A model generated the notes under the pieces. It made no database searches and was not told the origin of the DNA. It saw nothing but the letters and a program-made list of their open reading frames with translations. From Jacaranda mimosifolia (Eukaryota; Streptophyta; Magnoliopsida; Lamiales; Bignoniaceae): a stretch of DNA of 64,000 bases. Shown here in pieces: positions 11,531 through 23,200 of the stretch (positions within the stretch are counted from its first letter, which is position 1; each line of letters begins with the position of its first letter). The DNA lies in the NCBI GenBank assembly GCA_018894105.1, contig CM032124.1:1287501-1351500 (forward strand), read 5' to 3'. Position numbers and translations under genes: made by a program.

Positions 11531-14500
11531 CTAGCTCGCCTGGAAATCCAAGAACAGTCGTAATTTGTGTACGAGTAGTTCATGGCTTCCATAAAGAGGT
11601 TTACTGCTAATGATCCAATCCTTCTCAAGAAGTCCTGCTTTCCCACTGTGAAGCATCTCATCTTGAAAAGCAGAGACAATGCAGTAAATTGAAGTTTTCA
11701 GGACATCAGCCAATGGGTACGCCTTAGCATACAGAGGGCTCCCTCTTATTTTTCCCATGGCACCAGATGTAGACTCTCTTCTCCCAGTGTTTATGGTGGC
11801 CCACTTGATTCCAGCAGGTCCCATCAAATGACCAGACTGTATGTTGGTCTTCTTACCCATGAGAGTTTCAACAGCTAATAAACTAGATAACAATGTCGAC
11901 ACTACAGCAGCATTGCTCCCTGACAGTTGTGCAACACCAAATCTGTCCTCCTTATGCGATCGTGCAGTCAATGAAGCAACAATCCGAGCACACCATGCAC
12001 ATAGCTGCATGTAATTGGTAATAGAAATTAGTATTCATCATTAGATGGTGTAAAGACAGAGAAATTGTTTGCTCGCCCTTTCATTGTATTTTTTATTTTC
12101 AGCGTAATCTTATCTGTTGTGAGTTACAATTCAAATTTACCAACCCACCAATCCAACCAGTAAAACAAACTGAACCTGACCAACCCAAACACTAAATTTG
12201 AAAAAATAAGTTTCTGGTTTAGTTTTTTGCCAATCTGCACTTCATCGGGTTGGGTTAAGTTTTACCCTAAAACCGCCAGCATCACCCTGTACACCCCTAC
12301 TTGATATATAGCATGAAAGTAACAATAGCTTTTAATAAAATGAACTTCTTGAAATAGGAACAAACAATGTGACACAGTGAAAGAAATCAAACAACTAGAA
12401 TTTAAGATCAAGGAATCTGCAGTCTGAAATATAATAAGCTAACAATGTCAAGAGTTTAGAAAAAAATTGAAGTACATCAAAAACTAAAAAGCAAGGCACC
12501 AAGCACACACTTTCAGACAGTTGATAAACCAGTCTTTGTTGTAACACAAAAGATGTCAATAATTCCTATAATACAGAACTTGGAATAAATTATCAATTCC
12601 AAAAAAAATAAGCATGATCCTCAACACTGACATGTACCTGGGAGTCATAAAATGATTCATAGAGGTTCAAAACTGCAAGACGCTCTGTCGGTGATCTTAA
12701 CTGATCAGATAATTGCAATGACTTTTCAGCTGAAGAGCTGTTTAGACATTCAGCCAGTTTTTGAGTGAACTGCTCCAATGGCCGCAGGCAGGCAGCTATA
12801 ACTCTTCTATATGTCTCACCAGTCTCCTCAAAGAATGCAGCTCGGCGCCATGTATCAACATTGTTTTCGCATACCATGCAGAGATCAAGATAAGCAAGGT
12901 ATTGCAAAAGAGATTTTGGTGTGCTTTCCTCTAGCGTGTCTAGAAGCGGCTCACTTGGATTTGTTTCTGCTGCTGCTGATCCTTTAGGGGGTGCAAATAC
13001 AAACCTCTTGGTATGTAGGACCTACAGGGCCACAGTGATATTTAAGTGTATAAACTAATTATCCTAGATTTAAGGCAATCAGACTGGGATACATTAGAAG
13101 ATTTTTGAGAACCGAATAGGTATTAGTAGAAGTTTTAGCGGAAAAAAGATGAAGGAGAACCTGGTGTAAATGATGACTCAGTTCCCAAGAAAGAATTACT
13201 ATGACACTCCCAATATAGAAAATGATCTGCTCAACAATGAAGTTCCCCGCTGAACCTTGACTTGTGTACTCAATAGGCAGGAAATAAGCAAGTACTCCTG
13301 ATAATGCATAGCCAATAGCAGAAAACTTAAAAGCCTGCCCAACAGAGAAGGGAAGCCCCATCTTGAAGCTAAAGAAAGGAGGGCGCTGTAGACACAAGTA
13401 GTTGGGGTCAGTGTGCATCACATCAAACAAAACCAAGCCACAGTTGTAATAATTCACAATGAATATCATAAATGAGAGCAACAATCTCATCTATAAGGAA
13501 GAATATATTTATTAAGTCCAAGACAAAATTTCACTAAATGGTTGTAAATTATCTACTTGCAAATAATGAAATATTTTTCTTTTTTAATTTGTTTTTTTTA
13601 AACTCAATTTACATACTTCTCTTAATCAAAATAGTGGAGTTGGATAAGAGAACTGCATTCTCCAAAATCTGAATTAGCTGAGGTAGATGGCACTAATACT
13701 TACTCCTTGAAATTTGAATGAGCTTATGAGATTTTCTTATCCAATAAGTTTAGAGTTGAAAATATATCATACGCCCGGATTTCCAATGTATTAATCACAT
13801 GTGATCAGGGCAATGTATTGTAGGTTCTTCCTTCTCCAGTATCAGAAGGAAACCTCACCTCTCCATTTATTTTGAGTGTTGAATCTATTTCTTACTTTAT
13901 GACAATATAAGAATACACATACTTTTGGTAGAAAAAGTCTTTATAGGGATTGTTCAATGTGATGTAATTTCAACTACATCCACCGGACATTTTCAAGTTT
14001 CAACATATTCATTTAGAATTGCTAAGTATGAGTCTAAATAACCACAAAAACTGGAAATATGAACTGTTAAATAGAGAAGTCTTTTTAGGGATGATTTCAT
14101 TAGGTATAATTTCAACTATATTCTCGAGGCATTTTATTTGGTTCAGAACGTACGAAAATATTTCTCCTTTTACACAAAATTTATGAACCCATTTTGTTTT
14201 CATGGATTTTTCTCCAAAAATATCATCATAAGCTAAAGCAATTTCCTTAAGCCAACATTTGTTCAAAGGATTGCTCTTCATTTTATTCAACCATTATCAG
14301 CAAACCACTCTTTGATCAATTCTCCGGAAACAGAAAACCACCAATAATAATTGATCATCAAATGCTACTGAATGCAGAAAAAAGTTTCAATTACCTGAAT
14401 AATTGGAAACCGCAAGACCCAGCGCTGCTTATACACATAATGCAACCCATAAAAAAAACCGATTATGAAACCCCTAAATCCCAAATTCCCCAAAACACTA

Positions 14501-14997
14501 ACCCTTTTCGACCTTGACTCAACATTATAATAAACATTACAGCCCCAGCAAACACAAATCACCGATACGGCTCCCGCTACAGCACACAGACTTACAAACA
14601 ACACGAAACTCAACGACACTCTGACCCTCCTCCTCAACAAATCATGGTCACCTCCAGAGACAAAAATTAAGCGGAGAAATGAAAGAGAGATTTCAAAAGG
14701 GGAAGCAAAGGGCAAGGGGTGAGGAGAGGAGACGAAGAAGAGGGAAATGGTGAAGAGGAGAAGGGAGGAGAGGAAGGAAAGGAAGGAAACAAGGGAAAGG
14801 AAAATGGGAGTAAAAGGGTTCTTAGTGAATGCGGAAAGGAAAAGGGTTTTAGAGAGGAAAAGTAGGAATGTTGATTGGATAGATTGCCAGATTAAGAAGC
14901 TTAACAAGCGGTGTTTGATGATGGCGGAATGGGCTCCTCCGCCTCCGCCGTCTTTGTCTCGGAACAGAGTCCGTTCTATGGCGGCGGAGATTGACAT
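11531..14997 (-). CDS. NDC1: Nucleoporin NDC1 (nuclear-pore membrane protein)
   Basis: Four exons on the minus strand: 14997-14395, 13385-13161, 13021-12638 and 12004-11531. All three introns are GT-AG and in phase 0, and together they encode 561 residues, close to the length I expect for plant NDC1 proteins. The N-terminal half has about six membrane segments: ~28-57, 64-90, 125-150, 170-186, 213-238 and 251-274. The C-terminal half is soluble, with the plant-conserved stretch [20 protein letters not shown] and the tail [13 protein letters not shown]1 anchors the pore scaffold in the fused nuclear envelope. The start at 14997 ([12 protein letters not shown]) is chosen because further upstream the frame runs into non-conserved sequence. 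The long open frames opposite and beside exon 1 are compositional shadows. A MITE begins about 160 bases upstream. Family call from recognised motifs. Confidence 0.85.
12110..12299. mobile_element. hAT-like terminus relic in NDC1 intron 3
   Basis: The right edge reads CCCTGTACACCCCTA, the inverted complement of a TAGGGGTGTACAGGG hAT-like end. Subterminal CCAACCCACC/CCAACCAG motifs precede it. No matching left end was found, so it is partial or decayed. It lies in the 633-base intron 12637-12005. Confidence 0.35.
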
Positions 14998-15158
14998 TTG
15001 GAGTGCTCTGTGAGTAACACGCGGGCCGGGAAGATGGGCGGATTGGGTGTTTTGTGGGTTTTGGCCCTTCGGAATTAGATGTCTGCAAATTACTACCACA
15101 TTCAAAGGGGTAAAATTTCAAAAGTAACCATGAAAGTGTAGAGGGTTCATGTGATTTA

Positions 15159-15631
15159 GGGGCCGTTTGGTTTCATTTTCAACACCCATTTTTATTTTTT
15201 TCCTCAAAATAAAAAATAAAAGTTATCATTATTTACATTATTTTTTCAAATATTTTTATTTTCAAAACATTTTTTTATATATTCTCTCTCTATTTTCACC
15301 TTATTTCAACCCCTATTACTACCTATATCTACTTTTTTATCTTCTCAATACTTCTCAACTATTATTCACCACAAAAATATTATTTTATATTATTTTTCAA
15401 ATAAATACATATCATATCATCAATTTAAATTCAAATTCAAATTCAAATTTAAATTATTTCTTCCTTTTTAATACAAAAAATCCAACATCCAAATATAATT
15501 CATTTTCACACATATATAAACTTATAATTTTAAACAACTTATTTTTAAAAATATTTTTCCTAACTAACTTTCCACTATACATTTTCACTAAAAAATAAAA
15601 ATAGCCTCAGAAAATAAAACCAAACAGGCCC
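15159..15631. mobile_element. Harbinger/Tourist-like MITE 1
   Basis: A 473-base AT-rich block flanked by direct TTA repeats (15156-15158 and 15632-15634). Its ends are inverted: GGGGCCGTTTGGTTT at the left and CCAAACAGGCCC at the right. A 3-base TTA/TAA duplication with GGGCC-TTTGG termini is typical of PIF/Harbinger MITEs. The long low-complexity open frame inside it is not a gene. It sits in the promoter region of NDC1. Confidence 0.8.
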
Positions 15632-15801
15632 TTAGTATTTTGAAAAATATAATTGTTTTGCGCGGTTTTTATATTTTTTTAAAATGAAAAATATGAGTGA
15701 TAGACGTGATTGGGAGACTATTGTAAACTTGAAAGTGTATTTAAATAAAAACATTTGAGTTTTAATTTGAAAATTTATGTGATGCGTTGTATAAAAATTA
15801 T

Positions 15802-16133
15802 GGGAGTGTTTGGTTATATTTTTGGGGAAATATAACCAAATATTTGTATCTTTTTCTTCCAAAATGCACATTCTCCAATATATATACATATATTATATAT
15901 GTACATAATATGTATTTTATTATTATTTAACATTAAAAAACTCACTCAATTCTATTTTCACCCAAAAAACTCAACAAAAAAATATTGATTTAACTATTAA
16001 AGTAAAAAATGTCCCCCCAAAACATAAATAAACATGCCAAAAAATAATTTTCACATTTTTTAATAATTCATTCTCCCAAAAAATATGATAAACACATAAT
16101 AAAATCAAATAAAAAATATAATCAAACATTCCC
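15802..16133. mobile_element. MITE 2, GGGAATGTTTGG family, copy 1
   Basis: A 332-base element with ends GGGAGTGTTTGGTTATAT and, inverted, GGGAATGTTTGATTATAT. It is flanked by TAT on both sides (15799-15801 and 16134-16136). Its interior is the reverse complement of the element at 44970-45637, for example the shared TTTATTATGTGTTT and AGTTAAATCAAT motifs. That identifies a two-copy family in this window. Confidence 0.75.
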
Positions 16134-16318
16134 TATGTATCTAACTTCTAAATTTATGAACATTAGATTATCTAAATCTGTTTTTTTTTTTATTTATCAA
16201 ATCTATCATTTTTCCTCATTATCCTTTATAATTTTTATTTTTCCCATCTAACCATTATTTTTTTCCTTCTATAAAAGATGCCTTTCAATCATACTGTAAT
16301 CTAATTGGTGTTCCTCTT

Positions 16319-16975
16319 TGATGAGGGTTCGATTTCAATGACGGATACGGATCCGGGGTATTGATCTTCTATATTAGTTTGGGATTGAAAACCTGCAATC
16401 ACAGCAAACGTTAGGCTAGCCGAGTGGCCCTCGGCTTAGGCCTTCCGACGCTCAATTCAGTATATATTCGACCTCTTAATTGAGCAGCGGAATGTAGGGG
16501 CTTTTGAGTGTATGAGTGCATACCTGTGAGGGACAAGGTTGAGGGTTTTTATACTCCTCTCTCTTGTAGGAAATGTCAGGGAAGCCCTTGGCTTCCCCAA
16601 GGGACCTTCAGCCTCCTGTCGGGGGTAATTGGTCAATTCCCCCATTTGAATATTGCCAGCTGGATGTCCTTTTATGCTATAAGACAAGATGGCACACTGT
16701 TGCGGCGTCTGCTATGTCAGACGGTGAGGGGAGGGCATATGCCATTAATGCGGAGGCGTGTTGCCAGTCAACGCATTTAATGCGGTGGCAGAATACTGTG
16801 CAGGACTCGACCTTCTAATCGACGAGAGTAAAGGTCGATAACGATCGAGTAACTCCGAGTGCCATGGAGCGCCTTGTGGATTGGTCGAATAGGGTCGACG
16901 AGTCACTTGGGTCCTGTGCCTTTAATTGGGTGTTGGGCCTCGCTGATTTGGACCATTATGGGCTATCCTATATCA
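16319..16975 (-). mobile_element. Solo LTR of a Ty3/Gypsy-type retrotransposon
   Basis: A 657-base block starting TGATGAGGG and ending ATATCA on the plus strand. It is flanked by a perfect 5-base duplication CTCTT (16314-16318 and 16976-16980). Read on the minus strand it begins TGATATAGG and has a TATA box (GTATAAAAAC, around 16550) followed by CCTCAACCTTGTCCCTCACAG. It then has the GAGCGTCGGAAGG motif seen near the 3' end of many plant Gypsy LTRs, and ends CCTCATCA. No internal retrotransposon sequence adjoins it, so it is a solo LTR left by LTR-LTR recombination. Confidence 0.85.
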
Positions 16976-18599
16976 CTCTTCATTTTAAATCAAATTCGAT
17001 CCCTAAGGCCCCGTTTGATAGGGTGTATTAGCTGCAATTGAGGGCCTCAATAGAGGCTAATCGTGCGTTTGATACCTGCTATAGGTTTTGCGGGCCGGCC
17101 CGAATTTAAGGATGGGCCGGTACTGTTCATCAAATTAGCACCGATTATTGTCGCGGCCTCGGGGGTGCGACTAATTAATCGCACCCCCTCATTGCAAGAC
17201 ATGACTTAATTAGAAGTCTTATTTGCCCATGATTTTAGTGAGTAAGTTTTCGAAAAACATCCACGATCAACAATCAGAATCAACACCCGTTTCTGTGAAA
17301 GTCCCATATTGCATCTGCACGCGAAGAATTGGAGCCCTAAACCGCTCCAACGCTCCAACCAAGAGTGCGTCTTGCCAATCAATTACCCTCTTGATAAAAA
17401 TATCTATCTCGATTTTTCGGTGCCGCTTCTTCGAATTAACCCGATTTTTTACTTTTTTTTTCAGCTGTCATCTTCTCTCGTTGTGTAGCCGCAAGCCAAA
17501 TTTCGAACTCCTGAAGCCTGAAAAAATGGGGCAAATAAGAAACACGGGATTCCTACATCTGCTTCCTTGCAGTTTCTTGCTGAGGTATGGAAATCCAACA
17601 TTCTGATTCAATAGTTGTTTCTAATCAAGGTTTATCAGTTATCACTCTCGGGTAACGGGTAAAGAGAGGATGGCGAATTTTGTGCTTCCGCTCCCAAACA
17701 ATTTTAGGGCATTCTCTGTTTCTGCTCCTACGTCTTCTAATGGTACGCAAATCCTCGATTTCTCTTCATGTTTATACTCTAATTTTTTCATGTGATTATG
17801 TTGATTAGTAGTACTGCTTGGTAACTTGGATTAGCCCTTGGTCGTTATGGGTTTTCTTCAAGTTTAACTATTTCAATTCTGTCAACTTGTCTGATTATTT
17901 ACCCCCAATGATTTTCTTGGTTCAAGTTTCTATCTACAAGATTCTTGGCCATCACTAGATTACTGAAATTCTCGGTAAAAGTGCTTCAATCAGTTCTTGA
18001 CTTCGAGATTCTATTTCAAGAGATTCGGGGCTATCTCTTACTCCATTGTAATTATTTAATTCTTTGTAAAACTTTGTTCTTGCAGCTTCTTTATTTGTTT
18101 CTATGTTGATTTATACTTGTTGCATTTCTATTTCACAATATTCTTGCCAATCCCTTCATATCAATTTGACAAAAACAAGGATATAAGCTTTCAATTCTTA
18201 GGTAAAACCATGCTGTCATTGTAGCTTTTAGGCCTGCCTGTTTTTCTTGATTCTCATTGTATTTACCCCAACGGCTTCTTGTTATTAAGATTCTATTCTA
18301 CAAATTCTTGTGATGTTCCTTTATTTCACTTCAGCAAAAGAATTTTATGTAATTTCTCAGTCAAGGTTGTATGCAGGGGCTTTGGTATCTGCTTGTCTTT
18401 GTTCTCTTCACATTGCATATTTAAATGAGATGAATTGCGATTGTAAATTTGTTTCACGATTAACTACACGAATTCTCTTGCCACATGTGGTGCAATATTT
18501 GATTCTTGCCCAACATTTATTTTGAATCCTTAATGTAGCACGTAAATCTAATGTGTGCAGTATTTATTCTGATCTGTTGTGGGTTTTTTGTGTTTGGCA

Positions 18600-18767
18600 A
18601 TGCAAGGGCTTGATCCCAGAACTACTGCCAGTATGTTTGTAGTTTCAATTTGCATTGGGGAGAAGAATGTCAATGGGGAGGACTGCTTCATTCTGAAGAT
18701 TGCTGTTGATCATCAAACATTGAAGGCGAGAAGTGGAGGGCCGGCGGAAATTATATATCTAATATAG
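18600..18767 (+). pseudogene. DUF620-family gene fragment
   Basis: The frame reads QGLDPRTTASMF, then CIGEKNVNGEDCFILKI, then TLKARSGGPAEII, followed by a stop. These are hallmark phrases of the plant DUF620 family, whose function is poorly known. In family members GPAEII continues into a longer conserved region; here it ends within four residues. The start coincides with a possible splice acceptor (ATGCAAG|GGCTTG). It lies wholly inside the Harbinger-like element, so it is best read as a captured fragment, not a gene. Confidence 0.75.
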
Positions 18768-19452
18768 TTGAGATGTTATATATTGTACAACTTTTGTGGA
18801 ATAAATGTAACTCGAAGTTATATGAAAAGAAATAATCCAACCCAGTTTAATTCTTTATAGTCCTCTAGCTAATATATAGTCGTTCTTAGGTTATAATTCC
18901 AGACACTCTTCTTGTTGATTGGATTGGCTACTGCATTGCTCTTTGGAATATTTGTTGGAATGCACAGATTTTGGTTCTTTAATCTCATTCATAATTTTCA
19001 TAGGTTTTGAATGGATTTTGCTGTTGGTCTATGAATTTGCTACTGCATTTGCTGTATGGATGTGATGACTACAATCTGTTGTGATTGACTGCTAGTTTGT
19101 TGCACATGTAGCTACTGGTTTTAGGAGATTATTGGACCTTGATCAGTTGCTATTGGTCCTGGTTCAGATGGGTCTACGTCTGATGGAAATTGGGTGCTTT
19201 ATGTCTCAGAAATTGCTGGTGTGTACTATCTATTTTATGCAGTTTGATGGATGTTTTGCTTCTGCTTCAATCTGATGTTTAATGAGCTTTGGTAATGTAT
19301 TTGGGGAATTGGCTCTCCACAAACTTATTTTGAATTTGCAGCAGCTGTTACAAGGATTACTGCTGCAAGTCTTAGATGAGTTTGATATAGAGACCTTGGA
19401 TATATTCAGAATTTGCTACATTTTATCTTCATAGCATATGGATGCGTTGGGT

Positions 19453-19688
19453 GCATTATTTGCTTCAGTTTCTACTTGCTTAAAAGTTGCTGTTGCTGGG
19501 ATTTTGATACATCATACATGCTTCTGGTTGGCTGCCTTAAAATATGGCTGAGAAAGTCCATAATATGCTGGCATTATTTGCTTCAGTTTCTACTTGCTTA
19601 AAAGTTGCTGTTGCTGGGATTTTGATACATCATACATGCTTCTGGTTGGCTGCCTTAAAATATGGCTGAGAAAGTCCATAATATGCTG
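19453..19688. repeat. Perfect 118-base tandem duplication
   Basis: The segment 19453-19570 (starting GCATTATTTGCTTCAG) is repeated at once at 19571-19688. A second duplication follows: the phrase TATGCTGAATTTATATTTG with GAGTCATTAG/AAGTCATTAG occurs at 19682 and 19751. Both are inside the 17007-20187 element and look recent. Confidence 0.85.
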
Positions 19689-20205
19689 AATTTATATTTG
19701 GAGTCATTAGTGGCTAAATGTAAAAAATTAATGAAAAAGTCAATAATTAATATGCTGAATTTATATTTGAAGTCATTAGTGGCTAAAGTTAATAATTGAT
19801 TACATTAAATCAAGAATAATTAATTTTTTAATTCTAAATAAAATAGTAAATATTTTTTTTAATTAAATTTATTAGAAAAAATATTATATAACCAAATTAT
19901 GTCAACTTGCCTAAATATGCCCATTCTAATATGATATGTATTTTAGTGGTCATGTTTGATATGAAATTTAGTGGTTTTATGTCTTCATCCTTTTTAAGGG
20001 CAAAATTGTGAAATAAAAAATAGTAGGTGATATCAAAGAAGCGAGAGCATATTATTTGAGATATGTGTAGTCGTTTATGTATATTACAATTTCAACTATC
20101 AAACAAACTATTAAAATTTTCAATCTTTCTTTATCTTCCCAAGATTACATTAGCCCCTGTAACCTAAATTCCATATCAAACATGGCCTAAGCTTACTACA
20201 GGTAA

Positions 20206-23200
20206 ACGTGGTCGCGCCAATCTAAAGATGGTGAAGATGATTGTCGACCTCGTAAACGATTTTTTAGGTGTGGAGTCCTCTAGAGAAATCGATGATGCTA
20301 TCTCAACGGCGATTATTGGTTCTCAGTCTCGCTGATTAGAATGATTTACTTAAGTTGGAACTACCAAGGATTGGGGAATCCTTTGACAGTTCATGAGCTG
20401 GGCGATTTGATTCGCCTTAATCATCCTCATGTGGTTTTTCTTATGGAAACTAGGTTGAATTCGACAAGAATGACTAAAATTTGGGATAAGTTTGGCTTAT
20501 TTGGTGTTTCTGTTGATGCTATTGGGTTTCCTAGTGGATTGGCTTTATTATGGCGTAAAAATATCCAGATTATTGTTAACAATTTATCTCATTATCATAT
20601 TAATGTTACTACTCTCTTATATGAAAATGACTTGGGATTCTGATTAATTGGTTTTTATGATGAACCAAATGCTTGGAGGCGCCATCTTTCCTAGAATCTC
20701 CTCAACCAACTCAGTTTTCGATCATCACTATCTTGGCTGTGCGTTGGTGATTTTGATGCAATTCTTTCATCTTTAGAAAAACAAGGGGGGTTAGTATTTC
20801 TTATAACATAATAGATGAGTTTCAGGATGCTTTGGCAGCAACAAATCTTCATGACATTGGATTTGTGGGCTACCCGTACACTTGGTGTAATAGAAGAATA
20901 TTTCTATTCATGGTTAGGAAGCGTTTAGACAAGGCTTGTGCTTCCTTGGAATGGATTCAACTATTTCACTTTCATCAGGTATGCTATTTGTTTAGTTAAA
21001 ACTTGGATCGTTCTCCTATACTCGCTGATTTTAATGAATCTAAACCAGATTTTGGTAGCCAAAAAAAGCGCAAGCTTAAAGTTGAGTCCTTTTGATTGTG
21101 GTACCGAAATGCGAGAAAATTGTTGAGTAGTCTTGGTCTTCCTCAGATTCTATGTTTGACTTCCATGAGTTGAGTGAGGCTATTAAAGGGTGCAGGGTTG
21201 GTTTAATAAAATGGAATAGGAATTCTTTAGGTTCAGTTCCAAGAAAAATTCAGTCTATTCAATCCCAAATTTCAAATCTATCTAATGAAGCTTTGACATC
21301 TACCTCAAAACGGTGCATTACAGAGTTGAAAATAGAATTAGAGGAGCTATTGGATTGTGAAGAGGCTATATGGCATCAACGTTCAAGAACATAGTGGATG
21401 CACGAAGGGGATAGAAATACCAAATTTTTTCTTGCCAAAGTATCTGCAAGGATTGTTATAACCCTATTGCAAAGTTACAGGATGAGTCAAGAGAATGGTG
21501 TAGACAAGGGAGGCAATGGAATCTCTCATTCTTCACTGTTATCAATCTGTTTTTCAAAGCTACTATCCTTTTGAGGAGGAGATTAACACTGCACTTGAAT
21601 GCTTGCCTCACAAGTAAATGACCAAATGAACTCACCACAACTTCTCCAATCTTTGAGTGTTGAAGAAGTCAAATTGGTGTTATCACAAATGAGTCACTTC
21701 AAGTCCCCTCCCGGGGTGGTCTAGCTCATGCATTTTACTGGAGGTCTTGGAGAATAGTTAAAATGGAGGTTTGTCACCTTTGCCCTTGGATTTCTCAATG
21801 AAGTTAGGTGTATATCTAAGTTTAATTATACACATATTGTTCTCATTCCGAAGGTTAAAAGTCCAAAGTTTTTGAACCAGATTCGCCCCACTAGTTTATG
21901 TAATGTATCTTACAAAATTGCATCCAAGATGCTAACTAACAGACTGAAACCTTTGATGAATGACCTAATCTCTGGAACTCAGTCTGCATTTGTGCCCAAC
22001 AGACTCATTACCGATAATGTTCTTGTTGCTTTTGAAGTGAATAATCATATAAAGAATATTAAAGGTGTTCGAACTGGAAAGATGGCCATTAAGCTCGATA
22101 TGAGTAAGGCTTATGACAAAGTTGAGTGAATTTTCTTAAGGAAGGTCTTACTAAAATTTGGTTTTGCTTCCTGTTTTGTGAATCTGATTATGCATTGTGT
22201 CTCTACAGTATCATATTCTATTATTCTCAATGGTGAGAAGTTCGATTTTTTCTATCCACAACGAGGGTTACGGCAAGGTGACCCTCTTTCACCATATCTA
22301 TTCTTATTTTGCACAGAAGTTCTTAGTGCTTTCATCAGGAGAGAAAAGACACATTAAATTTAATTACAGGTATATCTATCAGGAGGGCAGGTCCAAAGGT
22401 CTCTCATCTCCTGTTCGCAGATGATACATTGCTCTTTTTTTAGGTATCAGAGGAAGCAACTTATCACATTAAACAAGACTTAGCCTTCTATGAACGAAGT
22501 TTCTTGTCATGAGGTTAATTTTGAGAAGTCTTCCATTATCCTTAGTAGAAATGTCACCTCCACTACTCGCCAAGGAATTCAACATATTCTTGGAATGACA
22601 GTTCTTGATAAACATGACAAATATTTGGGACTTCCAGTTGTCATTGGGAAAACAAAAATGGATATTTTGCATATATATGAGATAAGGTGTGGAATCAGCT
22701 GTGCGGTTGGAGCGAGAAGACTAATCTACTACCGGGAAGGAAGTTCTCCTAAAATCAGTAGTTCAAGCACTTCCAACTTATGCCATGAGTTGTTTTCAAC
22801 TACTGAAAAAGGCTTATCGAAGACATTGAATCTATGATGGCCTCTTTTTGGTTGGAGAACTGTCAATCTCACAAAATCCATTGGTTACAATGGGATGCTC
22901 TTGGTAATAGTAAGCATGATGGTGGTTTGGGCGGATTTACTCTCATTTAATAAATTGCTAAGTAAAGATGACATCTGCTTAAATGTCCCAACTTATTATT
23001 CTATAAGGTTTTTAAGGCGAAATACTTTCAAATTGTGATGTTACACATGACCAGTTGGGGTCATATCCCTCTTTCTCTTGGAGAGGCATTTGGGAAGCTT
23101 TGTCCTTACTAAGGGAGGGTCTTCGATGGCGTATTGGGAATGGTTCAACTGTCCATATTGGCATGATAGATGGATTCCTCGTATTCCATCTTTCATGTTT

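Larger units (their letters stand above)
17007..20187. mobile_element. Harbinger-like 3.2 kb element carrying a gene fragment
   Basis: Inverted ends GGCCCCGTTTGATAGGG (left) and GGCCATGTTTGATATGG (right, inverted) are flanked by TAA on both sides (17004-17006 and 20188-20190), fitting a PIF/Harbinger transposon. No transposase is visible. Inside are a DUF620 gene fragment (about 18600-18767), a possible short exon at 17670-17741 with a GT donor, T-rich intron-like sequence and tandem duplications near 19453-19790. It therefore looks like a non-autonomous element that has captured host sequence (Pack type). Confidence 0.6.

Noticed and set aside
14747..15013. Plus-strand open frame opposite NDC1 exon 1
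   Set aside because: Arg/Glu-rich shadow of the Ser/Leu-rich NDC1 coding strand. No family features.
15167..15598. 143-codon open frame
   Set aside because: Lies wholly in MITE 1 and is low-complexity Tyr/Phe/Asn sequence.
16404..16440. tRNA-like phrase GCTAGCCGAGTGGCCCTCGGC
   Set aside because: No acceptor-stem pairing or T-loop box at the right spacing. It lies inside the solo LTR.
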